Source: Chitinispirillales bacterium ANBcel5
GTDB taxonomy: Bacteria; Fibrobacterota; Chitinivibrionia; Chitinivibrionales; Chitinispirillaceae
DNA: 64,000 nucleotides
Reading direction: 5' to 3'
NCBI GenBank assembly: GCA_029688955.1
Contig: JARUKZ010000020.1
Span: 1-64,000 of the forward strand
The first letter of the stretch is position 1. Each line of letters opens with the position of its first letter. The position numbers were made by a program, and so were the translations under genes. Positions 8,886 to 18,100 of the stretch are shown piece by piece. The notes beneath the pieces were generated by a model. The model saw only the letters and a program-made list of their open reading frames with translations. It searched no databases and was not told the origin of the DNA.

Positions 8886-10268
8886 ATGTTTTCCGATATC
8901 GAATCTTTTCTTAAGAGCTTATCCTTAAACGAATCCTTCACCGTTGGTTCAAAGAAACTCGCTTCTTTCTTCAGAGATCGTGAGGACAAAGAAGATCCGG
9001 CTACTACACTGATTGCTGTACTTACCAGCGCAGGTAAAACAAAATTAGGTGAGTATATAGTGTTTTCCATGCTGGATACTTCCCGGTCCGATTTAGATCT
9101 ACTCAGTGAGGCATTGTACCTACGTAATGTTACACGGTTGTTGCTAAAAGTTAAAACCGGACATAATACTTCAGCGAAGGTAAGCGAACTGATCGATCGT
9201 TTTCAGGGTAGTCTCAGTATGAGTGATGCAGATATGGTTTTTGCACTCAGAGATGCTATAAGGGGACAAACTCAGGCAGGAAAGAGACCGTTTTCACTGG
9301 GAAGGGTTAACCATTGCCGCCTGGCTGCTATTTTAAGGCTTGAAGCAGAATCGATGAAACTACGTCTGAATTCAATTGCAGACCAGGTAGGATCTTACGA
9401 CATGAGAAGGATGGCTAAAGTATTGCCATTAATCTCTATTGGGGAGGAGATGGCTTTGTGTATCGCTAATCTGGCTCAAAAAATAGAAACCAAAGAGAAT
9501 TTGGGGCAGCCGGTTATGAGTTTTGCCTATGCATTTAAAACCACTGAAAATTTTAATAAGTGGTTTGCTAAAGTATCACAGGAACAAAGGCTTTCTGTCT
9601 TTAGCAGAGCGTTTATAAAACAGAGTCGTGTGGTAATTCCAACACCAACTCTTATTGCTCTTTCTTCGATTTCCAGGTTAGCACTGGGGGATAATTCAGA
9701 TCCAATCTCGTGGATAGACTACACTCTTGAGGGTTGCAGCGTACACTCCTTTAAGATAGATGCAAGAGCGGGGGCCCGAAAACTTGGAGACGCAAATGGT
9801 TTTATAAAGGAGGGAACTGTTATCCGGGGGGAGTATGATAACCTCAATCACGCCTATTTAACCGCTCCCGACATGCTTACCAAATCATTTAAAAGAGATG
9901 ACGAGCCAAGCGCTATGGAGCTGGTAGCTCTTTATATACAAAACGATATGATGCTTGGAAGATTACTGGACAATCCCAGGGTAATTAGCTCAGCCGGTGT
10001 TGTTGAGAAGGTTGCTACTTTAAGCAGATCCATGGCGATTCTTCAAAAGATTGCATCCAGACGAGAGCTTCACTCCGGGCAGGCAAATCGAGGAGTTGTA
10101 AAAGCACTACTTAAAAATCCCACCAATATTCCCATGACTCTTCTAAGGCCGCTTATTAATTTCAGGCATCTTTCACTTGCGGAGATGAAAGAGATGATAC
10201 GTTCACCGTATGGCATCAGAAGACAGGTATATAGTGAAATAAAGGCACAGGTTAACACGAAACGATAG
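8886..10268 (+). CDS. hypothetical helical protein, 460 residues
   Basis: I do not recognise this protein. It has no signal peptide or membrane segment, is almost wholly helical in pattern, and has codon use like its neighbours. The C-terminal part (NRGVVKALLKNPTNIP, then LRPLINFRHLSLAEM) is reminiscent of HEAT-like variant repeats in which a short helix is followed by an NP-turn. It is therefore possibly an alpha-solenoid scaffold. It follows the lipoprotein gene and is convergent with the STAS gene, 14 bp from its end. The coding call is strong because the frame is long and uninterrupted; function is unknown. Confidence 0.7.
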   Translation: MFSDIESFLKSLSLNESFTVGSKKLASFFRDREDKEDPATTLIAVLTSAGKTKLGEYIVFSMLDTSRSDLDLLSEALYLRNVTRLLLKVKTGHNTSAKVSELIDRFQGSLSMSDADMVFALRDAIRGQTQAGKRPFSLGRVNHCRLAAILRLEAESMKLRLNSIADQVGSYDMRRMAKVLPLISIGEEMALCIANLAQKIETKENLGQPVMSFAYAFKTTENFNKWFAKVSQEQRLSVFSRAFIKQSRVVIPTPTLIALSSISRLALGDNSDPISWIDYTLEGCSVHSFKIDARAGARKLGDANGFIKEGTVIRGEYDNLNHAYLTAPDMLTKSFKRDDEPSAMELVALYIQNDMMLGRLLDNPRVISSAGVVEKVATLSRSMAILQKIASRRELHSGQANRGVVKALLKNPTNIPMTLLRPLINFRHLSLAEMKEMIRSPYGIRRQVYSEIKAQVNTKR

Positions 10269-10282
10269 AATGAAGAGCATAC

Positions 10283-10825
10283 CTACAGTTCCGTTGACAG
10301 AAAAATTAAAGCATCCTCTGTTGTTTGGGCTAAGAGTAGTATTCTGTCGAGTTTTGAGATTGAAAGCATATTAAGTAAATAGCCACTTGCACCACTTATA
10401 ATGAGTCTGCCACCAAAATCACGGCACTTCATATGAAGGTTCACAATCTGTCCTATAGCCACAGAATAGATATTTTTCACTCCCGAAAGATCCAGAACAA
10501 TACGGTTTTGAATGAGGGGCTCAAGTTTCTTAATGGTTGTTTCCAGTGTAGTAGCGTTTAAATTATTGAGTACACCGGTGCAGCTTATTATAACAATTCC
10601 GTCATCACGTGTTGTGACTTTTACGGTACTTGAATTTTGTTTTTGAAAATAGGGGCACTCGATACACTCTTTAGCAGTTTTGCCGGAGCCATTTTGAAGC
10701 GATGTGTTTTTGTGCGTCCAGCAGGGATCAGTTACCTTTTTTGGGGAATCACAGTGAATGTTTGGATAATTAAAACAGCCAGAACGCTTATCTTTGCTGC
10801 AATTTGTATTCTTATAATGCCTCAA
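10283..10825 (-). CDS. STAS-domain protein with N-terminal cysteine cluster
   Basis: Residues 68-180 form a STAS domain like anti-sigma-factor antagonists: VVIISCTGVLN-type first strand, RIVLDLSGVKNIYSVAIGQI around the switch helix, then GGRLIISGASGYLLNML. The usual D-S-S-G switch reads Y-S-V-A, so the phosphorylatable Ser position is kept but its neighbours are not. Residues 1-60 contain six cysteines (9, 17, 25, 35, 54, 57) including a CxxC pair, suggesting a metal or Fe-S site fused to the STAS. No kinase or sigma partner is adjacent. Role in a partner-switching or envelope-signalling circuit is inferred. Confidence 0.75.
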   Translation of the reverse strand: MRHYKNTNCSKDKRSGCFNYPNIHCDSPKKVTDPCWTHKNTSLQNGSGKTAKECIECPYFQKQNSSTVKVTTRDDGIVIISCTGVLNNLNATTLETTIKKLEPLIQNRIVLDLSGVKNIYSVAIGQIVNLHMKCRDFGGRLIISGASGYLLNMLSISKLDRILLLAQTTEDALIFLSTEL

Positions 10826-10994
10826 ACAAGTTTCTCCTTATATGAAAAACTGATACTTAGCTATAGTACATACAAATTTCCTGCCATACTGTTTCAATAG
10901 ACGAGAAAAAGGTCTGTTTTGAGGTAAAAAGGGTGTGAAAGTAGTGCAGAATGTGTTTAGCCTGCAACAGTTTTGCTATTTTTGCAGGTTTTTG

Positions 10995-11024
10995 TTGACA
11001 TGCCATGTGTGGATTGTTTATTTT
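10995..11024 (+). promoter_or_regulatory. sigma-70 promoter for tRNA genes
   Basis: A perfect TTGACA at 10995-11000 is followed after 18 bases by TATTTT at 11019-11024. This places a start site about 10 bases before tRNA-Gly. It is the only good promoter match in the interval. Confidence 0.65.
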
Positions 11025-11040
11025 AGATTTTCTAAACGAC

Positions 11041-11115
11041 GCGAGAGTAGCTCAGTGGTAGAGCTCCACCTTGCCAAGGTGGCTGTCGCGGGTTCAAATC
11101 CCGTCTCTCGCTCCA
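11041..11115 (+). tRNA. tRNA-Gly (anticodon GCC)
   Basis: A full cloverleaf is visible: acceptor GCGAGAG pairs with CTCTCGC (11105-11111), anticodon stem CCACC/GGTGG encloses TTGCCAA, and the T-loop is GGTTCAAATCC. Discriminator T and an encoded CCA follow at 11112-11115. Confidence 0.97.
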
Positions 11116-11163
11116 AATTTGCGGGTTTCCTTTCTCGCCCAAAGGAAACCCTATTCTTTTTAA

Positions 11164-11238
<75 letters not shown>

Positions 11239-11278
11239 AACCTTCCTTCATACTGAGCCACTACCCGAAAAAAATATA

Positions 11279-12262
11279 TCAATCCATTCTATCTCTTATA
11301 GTATAGCTGTGCGTTTGCTGAGAGTGTGTAATCATCTCACCAATCAGTCCTATTGAAATGATCTGCACGCCAACAATCATTGAGCCCAGAGCGAGTATCA
11401 TCAACGGGCGCACACGCATCATTCCTGTTATCGCCCACTGGATAGTAAAATGTCCCATAACTCCCATACCAATCAGAATCAGTACTAACCCCAGTAACCC
11501 AAAAAAATGAAGTGGGCTCTTTAAATAGCGCTTCAGAAAAAGCAGGGTTATCATATCCATAATACCATTGAACATGCGGCCAAACCCGTATTTTGATTTG
11601 CCAAATTTGCGGGGATGGTGAGGTACAACGATCTCTGTTACTGAAAACCCCTCCCAGTAAGCGAGGGCAGGAAGGTATCTGTGGCGCTCTCCATAAATGT
11701 GTATAGATTTGGCTGCTTGTGATCGGTATGCCTTAAAACCACAATTAAAGTCATGGATTTTTACACCAGAAGTTATCGCTGTAATACGGTTCCATACCTT
11801 AGAAGGCAGTGTTTTTGATAGTGGATCATGACGAATTTTTTTCCATCCGCTTACGACATCCCATCCCTCATTAATTTTTGCAACCATCTCGGGAATTGCC
11901 ACAGGGTCATCCTGAAGGTCCGCATCCATGGTGATAATTACCTGGCCATCGGCTTCCTGAATACCAGCACTTAATGCAGCTGATTTTCCAAAGTTACGAC
12001 TGAATCGGTACGCTTTTATCTTTTTGCCGAATTGCTCTTTTAACTTCTTCAGCTCATTGAATGAACCATCTGTGCTACCATCATCTACAAATATTACTTC
12101 AAAACGTAAATTTTGGGGTTCAAGTGTTTTATCTATCGCTTCCATGAGGTGTGGAAGACTTTCATTTTCATTATAGACCGGAACAACTATCGATAAATCC
12201 ATGTTACCTACCGTGATCGATTTTTCGGGAAAAGGTTTGTTAGTTAAAGGTAAAGAAGTCAT
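11279..12262 (-). CDS. family 2 glycosyltransferase, DPM1/GtrB-like with two C-terminal TM helices
   Basis: Predicted membrane-attached glycosyltransferase that loads a sugar onto a polyprenyl phosphate carrier. The GT2 domain starts at DLSIVVPVYNENESLP (residue 22), with FVDDGSTDGS, the metal-binding DxD in ITMDADLQDDP, and the acceptor region HDFNCGFKAYR. The C-terminus has two hydrophobic helices (about 235-260 and 270-300), as in GtrB/ArnC-like enzymes. An internal ATG at residue 21 sits immediately before the domain and is a possible alternative start. A GT4 and a YfhO-like gene lie upstream on the same strand, fitting a lipid-linked sugar pathway. Confidence 0.88.
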   Translation of the reverse strand: MTSLPLTNKPFPEKSITVGNMDLSIVVPVYNENESLPHLMEAIDKTLEPQNLRFEVIFVDDGSTDGSFNELKKLKEQFGKKIKAYRFSRNFGKSAALSAGIQEADGQVIITMDADLQDDPVAIPEMVAKINEGWDVVSGWKKIRHDPLSKTLPSKVWNRITAITSGVKIHDFNCGFKAYRSQAAKSIHIYGERHRYLPALAYWEGFSVTEIVVPHHPRKFGKSKYGFGRMFNGIMDMITLLFLKRYLKSPLHFFGLLGLVLILIGMGVMGHFTIQWAITGMMRVRPLMILALGSMIVGVQIISIGLIGEMITHSQQTHSYTIRDRMD

Positions 12263-12289
12263 TATTGCTACTTTTATAAGGGTTTTTGG

Positions 12290-12318
12290 GTAATTAGGGC
12301 CAGTATGCTCCTAATTAC
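12290..12318. repeat. perfect 9-bp inverted repeat between two glycosyltransferase genes
   Basis: GTAATTAGG at 12290-12298 is the exact reverse complement of CCTAATTAC at 12310-12318, around an 11-base spacer. It lies 18 bp past the stop of the GT4 gene and upstream of the GT2 gene. No T-run follows it on the minus strand. It could be a weak terminator, an mRNA stabiliser or a protein-binding dyad. Confidence 0.5.
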
Positions 12319-12335
12319 GATTTAAAGGTAAAAAA

Positions 12336-13451
12336 TTACACCTTTTGGGTAACGATTTTTTCAATCCATCTCTCCATTCTCTCTGCACTGTCATCCCAGG
12401 AAAACTTCAAAGCCCAATCCCTTCCCTGCCTTTGAAAACTAATTCGTTTTGAAGAATCATTCAACACTTCCTCAATACAGCAGGCAAGAGAGTGTGGATC
12501 ATTTTCCTTGAAAAGCAATCCTGTTTTTCCATGATCAACAGAGTCTCTAAGCCCCGGTGCATTATTGGCAATAACAGCTGTGCCGCACGCTGATGCTTCA
12601 ATGTTTGTTATTCCCCATCCTTCTTTAAGGCTTGGGTTTACAAAAATCGTTGCCCTTCTGAGCAGATCAATTTTTTCTTCTTCTGAAACACGGCCTTTAA
12701 AAACTACATGCTCCTGGATTTTAAGCTCTTTGGTGCGGCGCACTAAGTAGGGAAGATCATCTCCGGAGCCTGCAATTACAAAAGAAACAGTTTGACCCTT
12801 TTTTATAAGAATCTGCATAGCTTCAAAAATGAGGTCTATTCTTTTGTACCGTTTCAGACGGCCGACGTAAAGAAGTGTCGCATTCTCTTTTTTAATAGAT
12901 GGGTCTGGGCTGAAATGGTCTGAGTCAACACTGTTCTCAATGATGTCCATATTTTCAGCGGGAACCCCTAAATCTATAAGTTCCCTGGCTGTACTTTCTG
13001 ATACAGCGCAACAGGGAACACTACGGTACCCCCATCCAAACAGCCGCTCCATGGTATAAATATAAAGCCCGAACGGTTTCGATGTTTCTTCAAAGATCGT
13101 ATGCCCGAAAAGATGGTGAAACAATGCACCTACCGGTTTTGAAGAAAACCATTTTGAACTGAAAAACGGCAGTTTGTTAACATCATCGATAATGCAGTGA
13201 AACTGTTTCTTTTTCATCAGTTTTTTAATTAAAAAGGGTGCCTGCCAGTTGAAAAAGAAATTGTTGGCAAGCCGAAATATTTCTATTCCATTCACGATCT
13301 CGTGTTTTGGGCTTCGGTAAAACTTTGTCGTAAGCAAAGTGACACTATGTCCACGATTTACCAGCCGTCTAAAAATTTCGGTAAAGTGGATCTCTGCACC
13401 TCCTGCCTGGGGGTGCACAATGTCACGCCAATTTAATACAAGTATGTTCAT
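12336..13451 (-). CDS. family 4 glycosyltransferase
   Basis: A 371-residue GT-B fold glycosyltransferase. The N-terminal acceptor domain opens with MNILVLNWRDIVHPQAGGAE, which includes the usual GGAE loop. The donor half begins near residue 185 (ATLLYVGRLKRYKRIDLIFEA) and contains EGWGITNIEASACGTAVIA with the E-x7-E-like pair, followed by APGLRDSVDHGKTGLLF. It starts inside the end of the upstream YfhO-like gene (4-bp ATGA overlap), indicating translational coupling. Sugar specificity cannot be deduced. Confidence 0.9.
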   Translation of the reverse strand: MNILVLNWRDIVHPQAGGAEIHFTEIFRRLVNRGHSVTLLTTKFYRSPKHEIVNGIEIFRLANNFFFNWQAPFLIKKLMKKKQFHCIIDDVNKLPFFSSKWFSSKPVGALFHHLFGHTIFEETSKPFGLYIYTMERLFGWGYRSVPCCAVSESTARELIDLGVPAENMDIIENSVDSDHFSPDPSIKKENATLLYVGRLKRYKRIDLIFEAMQILIKKGQTVSFVIAGSGDDLPYLVRRTKELKIQEHVVFKGRVSEEEKIDLLRRATIFVNPSLKEGWGITNIEASACGTAVIANNAPGLRDSVDHGKTGLLFKENDPHSLACCIEEVLNDSSKRISFQRQGRDWALKFSWDDSAERMERWIEKIVTQKV

Positions 13452-15871
13452 TTCTTTGTCTGTTGCCTACGCTTTACGATACTATATGAAATAATGCCAG
13501 CGGTTATCAAAAGAGAAAACAAAGTACCAACCAAACCAGCTTTAAATGACTCATCCTCAAATCGGCAAACTACAGTATGTTTACCAGCCGAAACCGGTAT
13601 TGCTCTCAGAGCATATTGTGCTCTGTATAACGGCTTCTCTTCACCATTGACGTAGGCTTTCCAGGCCGGATAGTAAATTTCGCTAAGTATAAGAAACCCA
13701 TCCTTTTCGGTTTCAACCTCAAGGGTGATTTCATTAAGACTGTAGGAGGTGATTTCTACAGTATAGTTCCCCTCCTGAGATGGTGAAATGATTGGTTTCT
13801 CTTCGAGTATTACAGAATTGCGATGATCAAAATCCGCAGAATGTATTCTTGAGAGAATTTTTGATTCATCGGTTTCAATTTCATAGGAATAAGCCATCCA
13901 GGCTCTGGGTTGATAGCTTGGATGAGTAACTATACTCATCTGGTTGGAATTATTGACATGAATTTTATATTTCACATTCATCAGATCTAAAGATCGGGGA
14001 CGTCGGTCAACAATTTGCCGGTTAAGCCTTAGTTGGTTATATCCTTCCATAAGAAATAAGCGATGAACGCTACCCTGGTTACGATGCAAAAACATAAACG
14101 GACCACCGATTTCATAGCTTCCGGGGTTTGTTCCACGGGAATTGATACGGAAGAATTCTTTCTCCTGCTGTTCTTGGAGTTGTTTGACAAGGTCAGTATG
14201 GCTAAAAACCCTGGATGGGTCGTCGCTGCCTCTTGAGGCATACCCCATACCGAAAGATCCCAGGTCTGCAAAAACAATAATTAGAGCACATGTTGCGGTC
14301 ATTTTTGTTGTAAGAATGCCCTTGAAGTTTAGAAAGATAAGAGCAGCAGAAAGCAAAATAAACAAAAGTGCTTTAACAGAAGCATTTACAGCTGCCGGGT
14401 AAGCTTCCTGATCAACAAAGGCCGAAATGGATGCCTGGTCTGACCCAAATACTCCTGCATTGAGGATAAAGCTGTTGATGGTTTGTTTAAAAGCTCCCGA
14501 AGACAAAAGAAGCACAAGTAGGACAGAGACAGAAACACCTGAAATAAGGGCAAGTTTCAAATTCTTTTGAGTGGAAGGCTTAAGGTTTTTGCTGGTAGTT
14601 AAAAGCCATTGCAATCCGTAAGCAGAAAGGATCGATACAGAGGTAATGAAAATGTAGGCGAATCGGGCAGGTACTCTGAATCGATCAAGGCCAGGCAGTA
14701 GCCTGAATACAATGCCAAAAAGGAAAAACGAATCTCCCATTGCAAGCAGAATGGATACTACCCCAATAATAACAAGAAAGAGCACAATAGGTTTTTTAAT
14801 GAAAATTGCAGCTCCGAAAATAGAGAGTAGCAGAGGAAGAATACCTACATAGGCTGCTGTTTCCCAGTAATTATGAGTTCCGCCCCTTGTGTCTCTTTGA
14901 GAAATTCCCCAGTAAGAATCAGGGTCTCCATAGAAGTCTGGTGCAAGTAGTGTTAAAAACCTGTATGGTCGAAAACTGCCTTCGCTTGCTTCCTCAAGAG
15001 TCATAGTTTGGCGACTTGTTTCTTCGGAAAGGGCTGAAGTGGGTAAAAGTTGAAGCGATGATAGCCCAATACTTAAAACTACCATACCAGTAAAGAGCCC
15101 GCCCCGAATAGCTTCCTGTTTAAAAGTGGTCTTCTTTTTAACAGTGTCATATATAAAAGAAAAAAGGTAAAAAGAACCAAGCCAATAGTAAATATGCACC
15201 ATAAGCTGGGGATGGCCAGCGTAAAAGGATACCGAAAGAGTTAAGGAGCAAAGGGCAAGGTACAATATACTCTTATACTCTAGCATTCGTCTGAAAAACA
15301 GTATGATTAGTGGAAACCAGGTAGCAGCATGGATTATGTTGGTGTGAAAAATATGTGCTGTCATGTAGGCAGAAAACATATAGACAATGGCTGCCAATAG
15401 AGAACTGGATGTCAAAAGCTTTAGATCTTTTGCAAGAAGATACATGAAAAGACCTGAAAGAAATATATGGAACACTAATTGAATTTGGAAAACAGATGAA
15501 TCGAGCCAGGTTTCAGAGGCAAACGGTACTAAAATCAGGTTTAAAGGATACAGTACAGCGGTTTGTATATCTGCGAAAAAAGGCATTCCGGAGAAAACAT
15601 AGGGATTCCAAAAAGGGAAAACACCCTCTCTGAGTGCAGTGGAAGCAAAAAGTCTGTAGGGGAAATTTTGTTGTATGTAATCGTTCCATAAAAAGCCACT
15701 ACCACTCAATAATTGCCAGTAGTAGATGATGGTAAGAATTAAAAGTGTAGTCGCAGCAATATATCTACTTGGTATATTTACAGAAGATTTAGCGGGTTTG
15801 TTTTGGATCGAATTATCTGGCGGATTATGTTTGGCTACAGGTGTTTTCTTTTTTTTTGAAGTTTTCTGCAT
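13448..15871 (-). CDS. YfhO-family multi-pass membrane protein (GT-C-like)
   Basis: An 807-residue integral membrane protein with a short Lys-rich cytoplasmic N-terminus and roughly a dozen hydrophobic segments. It has the typical YfhO pattern: early loop SGSGFLWNDYIQQNFPYR, then FPFWNPYVFSGMPFFAD, a long C-terminal extracytoplasmic beta domain (RSLDLMNVKYKI, YYPAWKAYVNGEEKPLYRA), and a last TM helix. Family members are thought to glycosylate envelope polymers using lipid-linked sugars. The gene has a good GGAG ribosome site and overlaps the downstream GT4 by 4 bp, and a GT2 of the lipid-carrier-loading type follows. Together these suggest a sugar-lipid synthesis and transfer module. Confidence 0.85.
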   Translation of the reverse strand: MQKTSKKKKTPVAKHNPPDNSIQNKPAKSSVNIPSRYIAATTLLILTIIYYWQLLSGSGFLWNDYIQQNFPYRLFASTALREGVFPFWNPYVFSGMPFFADIQTAVLYPLNLILVPFASETWLDSSVFQIQLVFHIFLSGLFMYLLAKDLKLLTSSSLLAAIVYMFSAYMTAHIFHTNIIHAATWFPLIILFFRRMLEYKSILYLALCSLTLSVSFYAGHPQLMVHIYYWLGSFYLFSFIYDTVKKKTTFKQEAIRGGLFTGMVVLSIGLSSLQLLPTSALSEETSRQTMTLEEASEGSFRPYRFLTLLAPDFYGDPDSYWGISQRDTRGGTHNYWETAAYVGILPLLLSIFGAAIFIKKPIVLFLVIIGVVSILLAMGDSFFLFGIVFRLLPGLDRFRVPARFAYIFITSVSILSAYGLQWLLTTSKNLKPSTQKNLKLALISGVSVSVLLVLLLSSGAFKQTINSFILNAGVFGSDQASISAFVDQEAYPAAVNASVKALLFILLSAALIFLNFKGILTTKMTATCALIIVFADLGSFGMGYASRGSDDPSRVFSHTDLVKQLQEQQEKEFFRINSRGTNPGSYEIGGPFMFLHRNQGSVHRLFLMEGYNQLRLNRQIVDRRPRSLDLMNVKYKIHVNNSNQMSIVTHPSYQPRAWMAYSYEIETDESKILSRIHSADFDHRNSVILEEKPIISPSQEGNYTVEITSYSLNEITLEVETEKDGFLILSEIYYPAWKAYVNGEEKPLYRAQYALRAIPVSAGKHTVVCRFEDESFKAGLVGTLFSLLITAGIISYSIVKRRQQTKK

Positions 15872-15893
15872 GGTATCTCCGAAAACAAGAGTG

Positions 15894-15922
15894 CTTTTCC
15901 GGATATAAACTATCCGGAAAAG
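15894..15922. terminator. perfect 12-bp hairpin between nusB and the YfhO gene
   Basis: CTTTTCCGGATA (15894-15905) and TATCCGGAAAAG (15911-15922) form an uninterrupted 12-bp stem with a 5-base loop. It lies 34 bp beyond the nusB stop on the minus strand. No U-tract follows on either strand, so it may be an atypical terminator or RNA 3'-end stabiliser. Confidence 0.5.
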
Positions 15923-15955
15923 ACGCTTAGGGTACTTAAACTATTGAGTATGGAT

Positions 15956-16408
15956 TCAATTATTTGTTTTTTTATGTATAATTGAATCCAAAATTCCATT
16001 TACAAATTTACCGGATTCGCTTGTACCGAAAGTCTTAGCTATTTCAACAGCTTCATCAATAACTACTTTGTAGGGAACTTTAGGAAAATAGGTCAGCTCT
16101 GTTATGGCAAGTCGTAGTACATTGCGATCAACAGCAGCCATTCGACGAATCTCCCAGTTCTGCGCTTTTGAAACCAGTATATCATCAATTTGTTCAAGGT
16201 TTGAAAGGGTTTTGTCAACTAAGTCTTTGGCATATTTTTTAACTTCAACGGAAAGCTGGTCTGCATCCGCTATTTTATCGAGCATAGATGCCCAATGTTT
16301 GGTTTCGCCTACTTCGCATGCATAAAGAGTGTGCAGCGCCAGTTGGCGACTCTTATGTCGTAATCTGGTTACTTCATTTCCACTTTGTGGTGAATTATTA
16401 TCTGACAT
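15956..16408 (-). CDS. nusB: transcription antitermination factor NusB
   Basis: A 150-residue all-helical RNA-binding protein that acts with NusE(S10) on boxA in rRNA antitermination. The diagnostic features are the N-terminal RHKSRQLALHTLYACEVG, the middle NWEIRRMAAVDRNVLRLAITEL, and the C-terminal PYKVVIDEAVEIAKTFG followed by GKFVNGILDSI. It lies 22 bp after ribH. The ribH-nusB arrangement is common in many bacteria and supports both calls. Confidence 0.95.
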   Translation of the reverse strand: MSDNNSPQSGNEVTRLRHKSRQLALHTLYACEVGETKHWASMLDKIADADQLSVEVKKYAKDLVDKTLSNLEQIDDILVSKAQNWEIRRMAAVDRNVLRLAITELTYFPKVPYKVVIDEAVEIAKTFGTSESGKFVNGILDSIIHKKTNN

Positions 16409-16430
16409 GTTTTCAGCTTACTTCCATAGA

Positions 16431-16895
16431 TTATATTTTTGAAAAAAGATCAACCATTTCGATGGCACTCAAAGCGGCGTCCCAACCCTTGTTGCCAGCT
16501 TTGGTACCTGCTCTCTCAACCGCTTGCTCGATAGTGTCTGTTGTAAGCACACCAAAAATAACCGGAAGGTTCTCATCTAAACTTACCTTTGCTACACCTT
16601 TTGAAACTTCAGCCGCGACATAATCAAAATGTGGTGTGCCGCCCCGAATAACCGTACCAAGGCAGATTATTCCATCATAATTCCCTGAACGGGCCATTTT
16701 TTGAGCAGCAACAGGTATTTCAAATGCCCCTGGCACCCAGGTAACAGTAACTGAGGAAGGGTCTGCACCGTGACGAATAAGGCAATCCAGAGCACCTTCT
16801 AAAAGTTTTCGGGTAATAAGTTCGTTAAATCTTCCTGTAACGATTCCAAATCGTTTACCGCCTGCGTTCAGTAATCCTTCGATTACGGTTGACAT
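16431..16895 (-). CDS. ribH: 6,7-dimethyl-8-ribityllumazine synthase
   Basis: Condenses 5-amino-6-ribitylamino-uracil with 3,4-dihydroxybutanone phosphate, the penultimate step of riboflavin synthesis. The 154 residues include [14 protein letters not shown], the substrate loop [18 protein letters not shown], the conserved [15 protein letters not shown] with the catalytic His, and the C-terminal [13 protein letters not shown]. The start overlaps the end of ribBA by 13 bp, so it is translationally coupled within the rib operon. Confidence 0.96.
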   Translation of the reverse strand: MSTVIEGLLNAGGKRFGIVTGRFNELITRKLLEGALDCLIRHGADPSSVTVTWVPGAFEIPVAAQKMARSGNYDGIICLGTVIRGGTPHFDYVAAEVSKGVAKVSLDENLPVIFGVLTTDTIEQAVERAGTKAGNKGWDAALSAIEMVDLFSKI

Positions 16896-18100
16896 ATCAT
16901 TCCCCCCTGAAGAAGATGGCCAAGTTTTTCCTTTTTAGTTGAAAGATATTTCTCATTGTGTTGGCAGGGTTTAATTTCCACCGGTATTCGCTCAACCACT
17001 TCTAAGCCATAGCCTTCCAAACCCACAATTTTTCTGGGATTATTGGTCATTAAATTAATTTTGCGAACACCAAGATCAACAAGTATTTGAGCACCGATAC
17101 CATAATCCCTTAGATCTGGTGCAAACCCCAGATGCTCATTTGCTTCCACTGTATCCATCCCTTCATCCTGAAGAGAGTAGGCTTTTAACTTGTTGATCAA
17201 ACCAATACCTCGCCCCTCCTGGCGCAAATACAAAATAATACCCCCACTGCGGCTGACTTCGGCCATCGCATGTTCAAGCTGCTCTCCACAGTCACACCTT
17301 GTTGAACCAAGGAGGTCACCGGTAAAACATTCAGAATGGACCCGAACCAACACGGGTTCTGATGGATCTATTTCACCCCGTTTAAGCACTACATGTATCG
17401 ATGATGAAAGTTTCTCTTCATAACCGATAATCTCAAATGTACCAAATCGGGTAGGAAGGTTAGCCTTCACGGACCGTGTGATCAACATCTCTTTTGATGT
17501 GCGATAGCGGATCAGATCGGCAACAGAAATGATCTTTATCCCGTGCTTTTCACTGAACGTTTTAAGCTCCGGCATTCTTGCCATTGTGCCATCATCATTC
17601 ATTATCTCACAAATTACCCCCGAGGGTTTCAGTCCGGCAAGACGTGCCAGGTCCACAGATGCCTCTGTCTGGCCGCTGCGAACCAACACCCCGCCTTCAC
17701 GGGCACGGATGGGAAATGTGTGCCCCGGTTTTACAAAATCGGCCGCTGTGCTGGATGGATCCACAAGCTTAAGTACGGTGGCAGATCGGTCTGCGGCACT
17801 AATACCGGTAGTTGTTCCCTCTCTGGCTTCGACCGAAACAGTAAAGGCTGTTTCGAATGCAGAGGTATTATTGGTTACCATGGGTGGAATATCAAGCTCA
17901 TCAAGACGTGAACCTTCCATAGATACACAAATTAGTCCTCGTCCATGTTTTGCCATGAAATTTATCTTTTCAGGGGTGCACGTCTCCGAGGCAAATGCTA
18001 AATCCCCTTCGTTTTCCCGATCTTCGTCATCAACTATAATAACCAGTTTACCGTTACGGTAATCCTGGATAACGTCTTCAATCTCTTTTAAACTTTTCAA
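16883..18100 (-). CDS. ribBA: bifunctional 3,4-DHBP synthase / GTP cyclohydrolase II
   Basis: A two-domain enzyme supplying both branches of riboflavin synthesis. Residues 1-200 are DHBP synthase: [16 protein letters not shown] metal/substrate loop, THxF-like [14 protein letters not shown] and [14 protein letters not shown]. Residues 205-405 are GTP cyclohydrolase II, with zinc cysteines in [16 protein letters not shown], catalytic [10 protein letters not shown], and LMTNNPRKI. Both active sites look intact, unlike some RibBA proteins with a decayed half. It overlaps ribE by 4 bp and ribH by 13 bp. Confidence 0.96.
   Translation of the reverse strand: MKSLKEIEDVIQDYRNGKLVIIVDDEDRENEGDLAFASETCTPEKINFMAKHGRGLICVSMEGSRLDELDIPPMVTNNTSAFETAFTVSVEAREGTTTGISAADRSATVLKLVDPSSTAADFVKPGHTFPIRAREGGVLVRSGQTEASVDLARLAGLKPSGVICEIMNDDGTMARMPELKTFSEKHGIKIISVADLIRYRTSKEMLITRSVKANLPTRFGTFEIIGYEEKLSSSIHVVLKRGEIDPSEPVLVRVHSECFTGDLLGSTRCDCGEQLEHAMAEVSRSGGIILYLRQEGRGIGLINKLKAYSLQDEGMDTVEANEHLGFAPDLRDYGIGAQILVDLGVRKINLMTNNPRKIVGLEGYGLEVVERIPVEIKPCQHNEKYLSTKKEKLGHLLQGGMICQP

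Noticed and set aside
17529-18062. 177-codon antisense frame over ribBA
   Set aside because: Shadow of a conserved gene; Ser/Arg-rich translation without structure.
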